Shown here one piece after another: positions 48,189 to 61,269 of a DNA stretch of 64,000 nt. The notes below the pieces were generated by a model, which worked only from the letters and a program-made list of their open reading frames with translations, ran no database searches and was not told the origin of the DNA. Each line of letters opens with the position of its first letter. Within the stretch, counting starts at the first letter, position 1. The position numbers and the translations under genes are program-made. This stretch comes from Inonotus obliquus (lineage: Eukaryota; Basidiomycota; Agaricomycetes; Hymenochaetales; Hymenochaetaceae). The DNA lies in assembly GCA_032164295.1 (NCBI GenBank), contig JAJHTX010000003.1, forward strand, positions 3,720,001-3,784,000, read 5' to 3'.

Positions 48189-51100
48189 ATGGCGAAAAAG
48201 AAAGCGAACGATCAGGGAAGGGCGGCGGCAAAGGCAGCGAAGAAAGCCAAGGCAGCTCAAAAAGTTGAGCGAAAGGAAGTAAAGAAGATTGGCAAGACCA
48301 AAAGAAATATAGCAGAAGAAGAAGACCTTGAAGCTGTATTGGAGAATGTTGGTATATTCTCGTATTGATATGGAGTTCTGCACTTGACGCGCCGTCATTA
48401 GTAGATGCGGAAGGAATGGGAAGCAGCACACGCTGTAATGGAGGAAGTCGTTGAAGGACCACCAAGCCGACGTGCGAATGCTACGCTGACCGCTTGTCCA
48501 TCGGGAAGCTATCTGTGGTGCATCGGCGGAGAGTTTTTCAGTGATGATGGAAAGGCCGTACGTCTCTTCACTACAAACCAACTCGTGGTAGCTGATCCAG
48601 CCCCAAGTACTTTTATAACGATGTATATCGTTATACCCCAGACAAGGTTCTGCTTTCAACTGAACCATTGAGCAGTTTACTCACCGCTTCATTATAGAAT
48701 GAGTGGCGCAAGTTTGTCTCCCAGATATGTCCAGGTCCACGGTCTGCCCATGCTGTGGTCGCTTCTCCCGCTGGAGGAGGGAAGCTCTTTCTATTTGGTT
48801 TGACAAATATGCCAGAATTACGCTTTACTCGCAGTTGCTAACACCGGCACGATAGGCGGGGAGTTTTCGTCTCTACACCAAAACTCTTTCCATCACTATC
48901 GGGACTTCTGGTGCTTTGATGTTTCTAGCCATCAATGGGACCGGATAGAAACCAAAGTTCGACCTAGTGCTCGGAGTGGCTGCAGGTTCGTTCAGTTTCA
49001 TATGCTAGTTTATGCATGCAAAAGTTCAAGTATACTCCTCAGGATGACCCTGTGGAAGCATTACATTTTCCTATTCGGAGGATTTTATGACCCTGGCATA
49101 CGAAGTTAGCCACTTCACCATGGAATTTAGCTCGAATAATCACCATAACTTACTCGCAAATTTAGCAACTTATCTCAACGACCTTTGGTACTTTGATACT
49201 CAAGAATACTATTGGAAGCAGGTAGAATTCAGAGAAGGTGAGCGAAAACCATCGTATGTGTTCTTCTCTGTCAAATGAAAGTTTCGCTTGACAGTATGGT
49301 GTTGCTCTAGTCCCCGCAGTGGTTTCTCGTTCCTTCCGACAACAGAGGGTATGGTTCTGTATGGTGACTATTTTTTACTGCGAGTAATATATAAAGTCAT
49401 ACTGAAGCTTTACAAAAAGGTGGGTACTGTAAGGAGTACGCCAAAGGCAAGCGACCAGTTGGTGTGATGCTTGATGATGCCTGGTTTCTTCGGTGAGTCT
49501 AGTCGATCCTCGTCTTGTCATGGAAATGACTGGCGTTCCCTATTATGATAGAATAACACTTCTAGAAGATGACGCATCAACTACGGCGCCTCTTCTGAAG
49601 TCTTCCAAACCATCGGCTGCTAAGAGCCCAGCACATCCATTCACCATCAAGTGGGAGAGAAGGAAGAAAATTGGTTATGCGCCTGGTCCCCGCGTTGGAT
49701 GTACTATGGCCGCATGGACAACACGTAGCATGGGCGTACTGTTCGGTGGTGTAACTGATGAGGACACGTCCGAGGAAGCGCTCGAGTCTGTTTATCATAA
49801 CGATTTGTGAGTTTGCCGATACAATCCGTGAATACTTTGTCTGAGATGGCATCTAATAGATTTGGGTACCAGCTTAGTGGTTCTGGGCGATGGGTTTCAC
49901 TCACTCTGCGAAAACCAAAGAAGGCGGAGAAGGGAAAGGGCAGGCCAAGTGGTCGGAAAGATGCTCGGGATACTGTTGACGTCCGTGAAGGAAATAGCCA
50001 GAGCGATGAAGATGATATGAATAAAGGAGATGAGGATAAGCGGGGGGTATGCACCTACCTCATAATTGCTGTGATGAAGATTTTCATTTTCCGTTAAAAG
50101 GATGTGAAAACCAAGTATGGCGCAAGTTCGGCACTGGCAAACGCTGGAAACGTCGATGTTGATCCCGATGATCCGATACTCACTATTCCCCGCGCACGGT
50201 ACAATGCTATGCTAGCCGTGTTGCGAAATACTCTATATATGTGAGCAGTCTTTTCGACTCTATTCATACGGTTGCTCGTGCTTGTTTCTCTGATTGACTG
50301 TCTAGTTATGGTGGTATCCTCGAGATAGGCCCGAAAGAGTTCACACTAGATGATTTCTATGCCCTACCGCTGGATAAGCTGGATCGCTATGTCTGCCTTA
50401 AACCGTGTGAAGTCGAGTTGCCGAAGGAGGGCGAAGTGTTGGAGAGTAGTAGCGATGAGGATGATGACGAGGACGATGATGATAGTTTTGATGGCGAGGA
50501 AGAGGATGAAAACGGCGAAGACGGAGAGGACGAGGGGGCTGCTATAAAGAATGCTCCAGTGGATGATGCGGAAGAAGGTGGAAGTATGAAGCACTTTGCT
50601 GAGAAGAAACGAAAGGTTAAGGCACAGATTGCTGAGCTCGATGGCGTGAATGAGCAAGAAGACGGACCAGAGGTCAGCTGCTTCTTACTATTCCACCTGC
50701 ATTTGACTAGATTGCTGACTAACTGGGATACCTGTAGCCGGAACTTCGGGTGAAAGCACGAGCCCTGCTCGGGACGGATAGCTCAGCTGCGGTCAAGCGT
50801 TCTGAAGAGGATGTTCTAAGCACACCTTTGCCAGGAGAGACCCTTGCAATGTTCTACGCTCGATCTCGTACGACGTCCCATTTTGTGCTAGTTGAGGGTT
50901 GACCTGACTTGTTATCTTGTAGGTGACTATTGGGCTGGAAAGGCACACAGTACAAGCGACAATCGAGGAAAGATGCTCCGTAGAGATGGTTTTGCCCTCG
51001 CCCAGGAACGATACGGTCGGTACAGTTATTCAGGCATGCTGGTCATTGATGACTAATGGAACATTCAGACGAGTACAAACCTGTCTTGTTAGAAGTCGAA

Positions 51101-51199
51101 AAAATTCTTGCGGAGGCAGGATTGGACGAGGATGAGATCAAGCGTGGCGCTGTGGCGGGTCCAAAGCTGGTGCAGGGTGAAAATCGGAATAGACGTTGA
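48189..51199 (+). CDS. Kelch-repeat protein, KEL3/KLHDC4-like
   Basis: Homologue of yeast Kel3 and human KLHDC4; function poorly known. Sixteen exons: 48189-48347, 48405-48557, 48608-48646, 48698-48797, 48856-48985, 49043-49104, 49166-49253, 49311-49363, 49420-49492, 49552-49806, 49860-50046, 50101-50240, 50306-50672, 50738-50867, 50923-51015 and 51069-51199 (719 residues). A Lys/Ala-rich N-terminus precedes kelch blades with GG doublets: LWCIGGEF..NDVYRY, LFLFGGEF..DFWCFD, IFLFGGFYDP..NDLWYFD, MVLYGGYCK, MGVLFGGV and YIYGGILE. An acidic stretch of D/E runs follows, then a conserved C-terminal helix region (MFYARSRDYWAGKA, DEYKPVLLEVEKILAEAGLD). Coding phase is consistent at all 15 introns. 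Confidence 0.95.
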
Positions 51200-51283
51200 A
51201 AATATGTATCATAAAAATGGCGCGAGAAATGCATCTGACAATACAGGAAAGTAGGACCTTGTATAACAATGACGAGAATATAT

Positions 51284-52662
51284 CTACTGTTCGTTCGTGA
51301 AGAGGGCCGCCATACCCATCCCCGAGCCTATACACATACTCGTGACGAATATCTTTGCACCTTTCTCTTTTGCGATCGGGTAAGCGGTAGCGATCTGACG
51401 AGAACCGGCTGATCGGTAAAGGTTAGCAAAACGGAACCTTATAATTAACAGGAAGACTCACTGCAGCCCAACGGATGTCCGATAGCAATCGCGCCTCCTC
51501 GCGGATTCACCTTCTCAAAAGGAATACCGATGTGTTGAATGGAAAAGACGGCCTGGCTTGCGAAGGCTTCGTTGATCTCGTAGAAGTCAACGTCATCCTT
51601 TGACAGACCAGCCTTCGAGAGGACTTTCGGGATCGCAAATGCTGGTCCGACACCCATAATTTTGGGTGGTACACCAACGACGGCTGCCGTAACGAACTTT
51701 CCAAGTATGGGTAATCCAAGTCGCTTAGCTACTGAGCGTCGGGCGAGCAGAACTGCAGCGGCACCGTCGGACACTTGCGAAGCGTTGCCTGCATGTGTCG
51801 AACCGTCCTTCGCAAACGCTGGTTTGAGCTTTGAAAGGCTCGCAGCAGTGACACCATCGCGGATACCATCATCCGTGTCAACAACAACTTCACGTTCCTG
51901 TTCGGTCTTCGGATCAATCTGCTTCACAGTTATTGGGATGATCTCTCCAGTAAACTTGCCCGCTTTCTGAGCCTCTGCGGCCCTTCGGAATGATTCCGCT
52001 GCGAATGCATCTTGAACCTCTCGAGTGATCTTGTACTCTGTCGCGACATTCTCCGACGTGATGCCCATTGGTATCAAGCAGTCCTCGGCCTCCTGGTTTT
52101 CGAGAACTTTGTCTGAGAACCTGGACGGTTGTGCTGATGGTCCGAACCCATGTGTCATGGACTCTGCGCCAGCACCTGAGTAATTCGATCAGTACAGTAC
52201 ACGACGAGGAGCGGAAAGGAGGATGCTTACCAATACCGATGTCAATTTCGCCAGTCGCAATTTCCATCGCAATTTGGTTAACCGACGTCAGACCGGATGA
52301 GCACTGGCGATTCACGGTGTTCACTGCAGCTGTGTTCGGGATTCCGGCAGCAAGTACAGCCATTCGAGCTGCTGTTGCGCCTCCACCGGCAGGAAGCACG
52401 TTGCCAACTGCGACGTCCTCGATGAGCTTAGGGTCAAGCTTGACTCTCTCATATACAGCGCGCAAGACTGCTGACAATATTTCCTCTGGTAGAGTATCCT
52501 TGAAGCCGCCTTTACGTGCCTGGAAAATACTGTTTAGAGGATGAAGAGAGAAAATATCATGACGAAACACACCTTCGTGACAGCAGACCTGTAGGCTGCG
52601 ACAATTACAACATCATTGTCGTCTTTCTTAAGGATTCTTGCAGCTGCAGGGCTAGTTGACAT
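51284..52662 (-). CDS. 3-ketoacyl-CoA thiolase / acetyl-CoA C-acyltransferase
   Basis: Cleaves 3-ketoacyl-CoA in fatty-acid beta-oxidation. Exons in transcript order: 52662-52573, 52519-52231, 52175-51462 and 51408-51284 (405 residues, normal for thiolases). Active site: nucleophilic Cys103 in NRQCSSGLTS, the NEAFASQAVF His/Asn region, GGAIAIGHPLGC with the catalytic His, and the second Cys in TSMCIGSGMGMA. ARKGGFKDT and NASQVSDGAAAVLL are also typical. The N-terminus is short and lacks a clear PTS2 (R-L-x5-H-L), and the C-terminus (TNEQ) is not PTS1. Compartment is therefore unclear. It is convergent with the kelch gene, 84 bases apart. Confidence 0.95.
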
Positions 52663-55600
52663 AGTGGTGATGCGTAATGAAGGAGAGAAAGAGAGAGAGA
52701 GAGATGACCTCCGAGTCGTCTGCTGTTAAATAAACATGAGCAAGAGGAAAATATCACATGCTGGCGCATCAGATTGCACGTGATGAGTCGCATGCACGTG
52801 CCTGGTCTCGCTTATTGATTATGTAATACTCACCACTCTCCTTCACGAAAAGACGAAATTCTTTCTATGTTCCTCCATCGGCTGCTACAAAGCGCTTCTA
52901 TGAGATCTTTCGACCTCCGAGATTTCCAGTCACCGTCTAATCCATGGTGCGCGCGACAGAGTGGACGAGATCCTTGATTGGTGGATGATCTCTGCCATCT
53001 CGGACAACGAAGAGTCAGGCGTTCCCGACGAAGCCAAGCTTGACAGATTGCTTGATCCACCGGTAGAACGTTACATAGACAATGCTCACCAAGGGGATTG
53101 GAACCAATTCTAATTGACGTTCCATAATGACAACGAGCCAGAAGTAAGTTGTCGCATGCGTCAATATCAACTGAGTCTTTCATTGACATTAATATTAACT
53201 TCTATCACAGACAAAAGCGATTATCATCGATGGAGCCATAGAAGATTTCTGGGAAATAACATTACGAAATTCTCCAGACCAATGCTCATCTCAATAGGCA
53301 ATTTCTCATCTCGTGTGGACATAAAGATCAAGGGCTCGACAGGGATCGATCTATCAGATATTAAAGCAGCAGTTGTTCTAGAGAATACAGTCAGCCTAAC
53401 TCGACGTTCTAACATTTTATGTAAGTAATGTCATGCACATACAGGCTTGCCATGACTGCTCGCCTCGCACGGGGCTTGAGAATCTCCGACGACAGTGCCA
53501 GCCTATGTACCTCATACTCTGACACCGGACGGCAGCGTGATAATACAAGGCCGTTCCGTGCGTTGCTTGCAATGCTGCTCAATGTAGAAGGCAAGTTGCG
53601 GGTCAAATCCCACGCGCAATGCATTCCTCGGGCGGTGGCTGCCATTTTCGAGGAAAATCCAACGCAACCACCCAGTAAAAAAAAATAGGCGTAGTGGACT
53701 AGTCAGCAAGGCCTCTGGAGGCCTTCGGCGGGCCACGATGAGTGATATGCCCTCTGACGTTCTGGCGAAGAAAATTCTGTTCACTCGGATCTCATAATCA
53801 TTCATGTCACATCATGTGTATCTGTTGGTCCCCTGACGTAGTGCAAGATGCCGACTGGAATACCTATATGGGGCTCTCCATTTCGCGCTCTGAGAGAAGC
53901 TATCCACTTGCACCTCTAGCGACTGCTGGTAACGGCCAAAAGAGGGGTCGTATACGAGGCTGAGCTCGATATGATTAGACACAAAGCAACTGACTCACAA
54001 CCGTTCATAGTCTCCAAAGAAGCTCATGAAAAAGAGATGGTTGTTAACGAGTTCCACATATATCCTGTTGTCGTGCGCTCCAAGCTCGTTTCGTGCGATA
54101 AGGCGCGCCGCCACAAATTGTTGCGGCGCGTTCAAAGACGAATATAGTTCATGAACTGTGAAAGAGGGGCTCTTGGAGAGAACGAGTGAGCGTCCTTGAC
54201 GGGTACGGTGCGTGGTCGAGTCTCCGCGAACTGCATGCATAGTGACATCATAACAAAATCCGCAATACATGCTGTTGGTATAAATCATTGCGACATCGCA
54301 CCGCAAGCAGAGCTAATGGGCGAAGAGGAGTTTACGGAGCTGAAAGGAGACTGGGAAGGAGGAGCTAGTAGATATGAGTACGGATGCCACTGCATTGTAC
54401 ATCGACCTCTTTCAGATACCCTATACAGCTTGCGAATATCATATTGTCTACGTTCACGGCTCTGAAAACTCTGAGATACGACCTATGTTACAGACTGATC
54501 ACATAGGAGTCTGGGTTGACGAGGAACTCAAGGCTTGGCTTTTCGAGCGATGGGTATCGCTGCTCCAAATATGACCGCAGGATGCACTCCGAAGAATCGG
54601 GGTACTCTGCGAGGAGAAGTGCGGGCGAGAGTTGCATTTCTCCAGACTGCAATTCGAATTTCCAAAAGACCGATCCCACTCCACGTCAACCCAAGAAGCG
54701 GAGGGTGTGTAGATCGTTAAGCTGGATCATATTCTGAGGCGATTATCTATCAATTTGTCTGTTCCACAAGTAATCTCTCCGTTCGGTTATTAACGTTTCC
54801 TGTAGATATCAGTTTCAATGCCTACGATTGCAGATCGAGGTGTCAAAGTTTGTTCTTCTTTCTGTTGTCTCCAGAAGAATTGCACACAATCAAAATCAGA
54901 AGAATCTGATTAAGTCGAGGAGGCAATGGTGACTGATGTCTGGAGCGGGCGACACGGACGTCTTCCAGCTCATCAGATACTTCATCAAGTGGTAAGGAAG
55001 ACACGTAATGTCTAAATAGAGGTATTCGATAACGATTTCTCGGATAAGGAGAAATGTGCTTTAGATTCGTGATGCAAGAATTTGTCTTCTGGAGGATAGC
55101 CCAGGATGGTTGATGGGAGAGGTGGAGCACCGAGGGATTGGATCAATTAGGAACACAAAGTTCAAGCGGGGGCAGAACGACGAAGATGCTGGTGGAGAAT
55201 AATTGAGAATCCGAGGAGGTACGCGGAAGCCTCTAGGATTAGACCGTCATTCGTCGGAGAAAGAGGGCACCGCTTACCATCTTATTCTTCTCCCTCCCTC
55301 GAATTAACTATTCACCATAAGGAGTAAAAGAGTAGAATAAACCGTCCTTTTGACATCGAATCTTCCGAACTGGAAGTTGTGACTTGCCGTCTTGATAAGC
55401 GCTGAGTGGTGTATGGAACGACTAGGGAAAATACAGCGACTCTATCGGAAATGAGCTAAGGACGTCCTCTTGCTTAGAGGCGAGGTCCTAGACCCTAGAC
55501 TGGTCTTGCCGTGGCCGTAAGGGCTCCTATGCCGACGCGGCTTTGTGCACAATGTTCAGGAGACAAGTCATAGAGGGTTATTAGATGAAGCGAACTACAG

Positions 55601-58600
55601 CGAGAACCTAGGAACGTCCAGGCTAGGAACACTCCGCGCGGGACGAAGTGACACTTCTGCGGGACATGTGAATGTATGCACTCACGCATGCACGCAATGT
55701 CCGTCAGTGTACTGCGACGCGAGACGCCGTCGCATCATCACAAGCGGGAGTGGAGTTTTTCCTATTCGCTCGTTCACTAGTGAAACAGGAGACCGTCTTG
55801 ATCGTTCTTTTTCCTTTCCTGAGTTCCCAGAAGAGTAACGCCGGTGACTTCAGAATGCGAAGAAGGGCTCAACGTTTAGGATTCAAGCAGAAGGCGGATG
55901 AGACAGCCTTGTGAGATGCGTTCGCGTTCGGATGCCATAGTCTTTCCTATCTGCTGCTTTGACAGGCCAAGGGAAAATGGCAATAGGGCCGTCATGGTGT
56001 GGGATTCGATTCCGACTCCCTTCAGGGTCGAGAATACTGCGGCCAAGTGAACACAAAAAACCTGGAGATCGGTATCCACAATGCCATTTTCTTGATGTGG
56101 ATGAATTTGTCTATGCCGGGCATTGGGTGCGATCCAACGCCGCAAAATGTATATTTGAAGACAATAGATAATCGCTAAATCTGGAGAGAAAGTTACGGCA
56201 GGGATGATAGGTGCATGTGCTGCAGCTGCATCGGAGGAGGATGGGTGTGTTTTGTTGGTGTGAATTGGAAGTCAGCGCAATCGGAGCACCATCTGAGCTT
56301 GATCTCATGATCAACGCGGCGTTCAAAATCGGCCTGATCCAGAGATGCCCCATCTTCGGATGACTAAGCCTCCGATGGGATGTGGACAACTCCGCGTTGT
56401 GGTGCATGTGGGAAATCAACGCCGATGCAGACCGAAGAGCGCCAAAGGTAATATCCATCGCCATACTGCATTTTACGTCGACAATTGCAACGTGTTCTCT
56501 GGACTCGTGATGGATATGAGACGGATAAAGGGAATCAACCAAATAAGGAAACTTGCAAATGATGTCACGCAAAGCTTGCCTCCTGCGTTTCTCCGTCGAA
56601 TCTAAGCTAGCCTCGGATACTTGCTTCAGCCTTCCTTCTCTTCATCTACCTTCTCAGTTTTCTGGGGACAGAAGCAAACGGCGAAACACAGTTCCGTGCC
56701 ATCCAAGAAGAAACTATGAATAGGATCAGATTCTGGAAGCACCAGGTAGAGGTGGAGGCAACTGATCAGTAAATTTGCGTCTTAATCAATAGAACTTGAA
56801 GAGATATTAGGGTTCTCCAACTGATGATTCTACAAATGCATGTCTATCTACGCGAGAGTGCCGTCGACATAGTAATTGACCGCGCCGCGACTCTGATGAC
56901 CGGTCAACATCTGATACTAGACAAAGGTAGACTTCTTTGCGTCGCATGATTGGTGTTGAGATGATACGATGGGAACAGATGTGGCCGATGGATTCAGGTT
57001 GGATCGCAGTGCGCTGGTTCTTTTGATGAATACCCGTATTTGGATCGAAAACAAGGATGGAACAGAGTAGTATGCACTAAAATGATAGCGGTATCGGCGA
57101 CGGCGACGGAAGGTTTCGCAGATAGAGTTGAGGAAAAGACCTACCCTAATCCAAGTACAAGGTTGGATGCTGACAAATATAAGCCGGCATCACGGCACAG
57201 CCATTTTCGACCATCATCAGACGGCTTCCTTTTATGAGAGCCAGAGATTGATAGAGGTAGAATATTAATCGTATTTGCTCCCATCACGTCGTGGCGCTTC
57301 TGCGATTATGTCGGGGCTCCTTTCGGTTGTACAATGGGACATGAACCAATCAAGGGGATTGACATCGGAGAGGGTGAGATGGAGAGGATCGGAGGAAAGG
57401 AGAGCGCATAAGGGGGGGTCGAGAAGCATCCCGCGAGGCTCTGCGGTTGCACTTGGGGTTTGGGGGACGGTCCCAACTTAACTCTAGTCGGAAAGTGGGT
57501 GAAGAAACGAAGAGGAGCTTCTGGGTTAGGTACCTTACCTTGCACACTGCCGACTTCCGGTGTAACTATAATTACAGAAGTAACCAAATACCACCGCCTC
57601 ACCTGGTTTGGTCTGACGCAGAGGCATGTTCGCTCATTTGATGCATGTCCGTGGCGCACGGCTGCTTGGCTGAGCGGCAATGCCTTGGACTGGTTCGCGC
57701 AGCTGCATGGCATGGAACGAGAAGATACTTCCGTCCTTTTTTTCATTAATACTACACACGGGAGCAAATTTACTTTCCCACGGGGAATATTCCCTCAGAA
57801 TTAGAACCCAACAATTAAAAAAACTCAATATAGGATATCAGAATGTAAATCTTTTGTGGTCAAGACGACGTGTCACGTCACATATCAAGTGTTCAAGCGC
57901 CCCGGAATAGACATACGTAGCTTCCGCCTGACTAGGCGACTGCCCAGAGCGCCTGCTCTTCGAGAAAAGGGTGACTGCGCAGTGCCACATGCTGTTCCGT
58001 TGGTTGGAACAGCGCGAGCAAGGATAGGAGAGATACATTCCGAGTTGCGATCTGGATCGACTGAATTTTCGGGTCAATGAATGTATGCATGCTACCGCTC
58101 GCCGGGGATAGCAGATACAAAAATAGCGAGGGCGTCCAGCGCGCCGGGAAAGGCCGTGAATGGGCGACACGAATGAAGGAGGGAAGGGAGGCTGTGAGCA
58201 AAAAGGTGACCCGAAGCCGTTCTGGATCGAAGAAGGTTATGGATACGAGGTTGCGTACTGGCGCTTGGCGTCTGCATTGCGAGTTGAGAGGCGCAAGGAA
58301 ACATGACTGCTGTATGGAATCACAGGCAATTGCCGAAAGAGGGTTGAGAAGTGATGCCGTAATGATAAGCTCCAGTGTGTGAGCGCTCCGCTGAAATAGG
58401 TGGAGATTGGGAGATGCCGTCATTACCGTAAAAGGAGAATCGAGAAAAATGGTTCGAGAGTGGCCCGGAATGCCATCTGATCGCCGGTCTGATCAAATCA
58501 ATACACAGGGTGACCGGAGTCCTCGGGCGTCAGATGGCATTCCAATTTAGGACTGATGAGCTGAGTCATCTCTGTTGGCCGAATTGACCGCCCCCTCGGC

Positions 58601-58919
58601 ATGCCTCTTCGTTGCGCTTTTTGCCCTCCCCTCCCCGTCCTCGTCTCGTCAGCATCTCTTCCCCCCTCCAGTCTAACGTTGCCGCCACTGTCATACCCGC
58701 TAATGCCTTCCCGCTCCTCAAGACGGTGAGTGTTGCCGTCCATCCTGTCCAGCTATTACACATGATTTTTCTTCAAAAAGACGCGTCGCCCTGTCACGTC
58801 CCCCTGTCTACGCGATCAACCTTTTTCTGCTCCGAAGCCGCTGACTTTTCTATTCTTTGATCCCTCTCTTTTTCTTTCCATTTTTTTCTATAAAAAATTC
58901 CTTTTCTCTTCCATTATTC
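52663..58919. other. 6.2 kb gene-poor interval
   Basis: No gene can be supported. The first 300 bases are thiolase promoter, with a GA repeat near 52681-52704. From about 52950 to 53310 some coding-like frames and a plausible intron (GTAAGT at 53143 to CACAG near 53212) appear, but no coherent protein emerges. The rest holds overlapping short frames on both strands. An inverted repeat lies at 58467-58543. Confidence 0.45.
58467..58543. repeat. Inverted repeat with 14-base perfect arms
   Basis: GGAATGCCATCTGA (58467-58480) and its exact reverse complement (58530-58543) enclose 49 bases. The site is about 380 bases before the GATA-factor start. It may be a regulatory cruciform or transposon remnant. 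Confidence 0.7.
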
Positions 58920-61269
58920 ATGCCTGTTATGTCGCGCAGAAAACCAAGGTATCAGAGCGAACCACCGCCTTCAAGGCCAAGCTTGGAGTCACCCTCAGAA
59001 TCTGATGACGAGATGGACGTAGATGAAGATAATTCCAATCTCCCCGAGTCAGACTCGAAAGAACGCGTCGCAAATAAAACTGCTTCCATTGCAGAAAAAG
59101 CACGGGCTGCCCTGGACTCTTCGCTGCGCACAGTCACCAACTCGGGTGGCAAATCACGACCCATAGCGTTTCCTCTGACGCCAACATCAGCAGCTGGCGA
59201 AAGCACTGACCGAACGATGGCATCTCTGACGGCAGCGGCTGCTGTAGCCGTATCAGCAGCAGCAGCATCCCCCCCAGTATCAGAAGAAGTCGATGTGGAC
59301 AACAAGACGAAGAGGGAGGCTAATTCTAGGAGCGCATCCGAGGTGAGTTGGGTGTCTCGTCTTGTCTTTGGCCATAGCTCTGCTCTCGTCACCTCACTTT
59401 GGCTGGGTGGGACCCCCCGACACAGCCATGGGCTACCTTATTTGAATATTATATTTTTATTATTGTTATATACTAACTACTCTCTCCTTCTTCTTCTGCT
59501 GGCCAGGATAAAATGAGCCAACCGACCACTATCAACGATCCCTCAACACGCCCTCATCCTCCCCCTGAAGCTCCCGTCAATAAGAACAACAAGAACAGCA
59601 ACAGTCCATCAATCCATTTAGACTCTCTTCGGACTTCCTCCTCGCACTCCCACCCTTATCCTCACCCGAACGGCTCTTCTCCTTCATCACTCTCCGCCGC
59701 CCCGCGCACAATGTCCTACCGTGTCGAGAACCAATCCATTCGCCCGCGGTATGTACTTCCCATCTTCTTTGACGCGCTGACGTCCCCCCGGCTGATCGCG
59801 TGCTTCTTTCCCTCTCATCTTTATATACTCACTCGCATATCACACCACATTGTCCTCCCCTCCCTTCTACGCCCTTCTACATAGTCACTTCCAAGACCAC
59901 AACATTCACGACGGACACTATTACGGTCATCCTTCTCCACCGCCTATCGCCACCCTAACCCATTCACCCTCCCTTTCTTCCGACCGCTCTTCGGTCAACT
60001 CTCCCGCGCCAACCATTCTCCCGCCCCTCAATCATCCAAACCAGTTCCAGTCCCAGCCATACATCACGAGTACTCACAGGTACCCCGCTTCTTCACAGCC
60101 AGGCGCCTATCATCACCCGCACTATTATCCTAGTACAGTATCTCCTCCCGAAGTGTTCAATACGCCCGCTCAGTCCTACGCCCACGCTTACAGCGGCGGC
60201 GGCTACGCTCCACCTCCACCTCCGCATATCCCTTTCCATCACTCAGCTGACATGTCCCAGTATTCAGTTAACCCATATGCAACCACGAGCGGCCTGTACG
60301 GTCACGCCGGCCATGGCGGTGGAGGCTCGGGTGGATTTACGCCGATCTACACTGACGATGCATCGACTAAATTGAGTGACCGCGTACGCCGCCGGTGCTT
60401 CAACTGTTGCACCACGGACACTTCAACCTGGCGCCGATCAAGTCTGAATCCAGGCAAAGTGGTTAGTAGCTGTTTCTCATGAAAATTTACAGTCTCCTGG
60501 AGATTTTCCACCAGTCCTTCCGCTTTAGCATTCATACTTCCGAAAGAGAACTGACCAACGATAATTAATTATTTAGCTTTGCAACAAGTGCGGACTCTTC
60601 GAGAGGACACATTCACGACCTCGGCCGGATCAATTTCCGCACAAGCGCGCTCCACTGCAAATTCCTACCCAAAATGCACATGATGCTGTCAATGTTGCGC
60701 CGTCCATGAACAGAAGTCCGCACTCTCAGACAGTACAGGCCGCTAGTGCGGGTCAGGGCCTCCCTCCAACAACCGGGCATCCGTCTCTTGGTCCAACATA
60801 CAGCCACCCCACCCCACTTCCGCAGATCCAGGAGTGGAACCGTCCCAACTCAAACACTGCCCTAGGCGCACCAAACCATGGAAGTACGGGCTCATCGACG
60901 ACCTCGTCGACTGCGTCCGCGGGGCCAAGCAGCAGAGCTCACTCCTCGTCTTCCGCGGCGGAGAACAGGCACCACCCCTACGCGTCTTCGGTGCCAGCAC
61001 CCGGTACAGGGACAGGCACGAACTCCAGCTCAGGTGCGGGTGAAACGCGCTCTCCTCAGACAGTACCCGCGCGCCTTGTGAAACGGTCCGATTCGGTGAA
61101 CTCGGACTTGGTCAGCACGCCGCCTCCGCAGCATCGAGGCTCTCAGAATATCACACCGTCACCTTCACCTCCACCTGAGGTGCCACAAGCAGGTGCCACG
61201 ACGTCCACTCAGGAGTCGAGTCCGCGTGTGAGTCTTACTACCGGTACCACCTCAGAGGGAGGAAAGTAG
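58920..61269 (+). CDS. GATA-type zinc-finger transcription factor
   Basis: Binds GATA-containing promoters; Agaricomycete relatives act in nitrogen control, light response or fruiting. Exons 58920-59342, 59507-59748, 59885-60461 and 60577-61269 give 644 residues. The finger spans about residues 393-419 and is split by the last intron: CFNCCTTDTSTWRRSSLNPG, then KVLCNKCGLFERTHSRPRP and PHKR, with C-x2-C-x18-C-x2-C spacing. Everything else is low complexity: an acidic/Ser-rich N-terminus with poly-Ala, His/Pro/Tyr-rich and Gly-rich tracts, and a Ser/Thr/Pro C-terminus. Introns (164, 136 and 115 bases) are longer than elsewhere in the window. The absence of a second finger argues against a siderophore (SreA-type) regulator. 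Confidence 0.93.

Noticed and set aside
49087..49278. A separate small frame inside the kelch gene
   Set aside because: It spans the intron 49105-49165 of the 16-exon kelch model, whose phase is consistent throughout.
56111..56572. 153-codon minus-strand frame
   Set aside because: Opposing frames of similar length overlap it, and no motif or intron pattern supports it.
57932..58423. 163-codon minus-strand frame upstream of the GATA gene
   Set aside because: Mirrors an equally plausible plus-strand frame in GC-balanced sequence; no recognisable domain.
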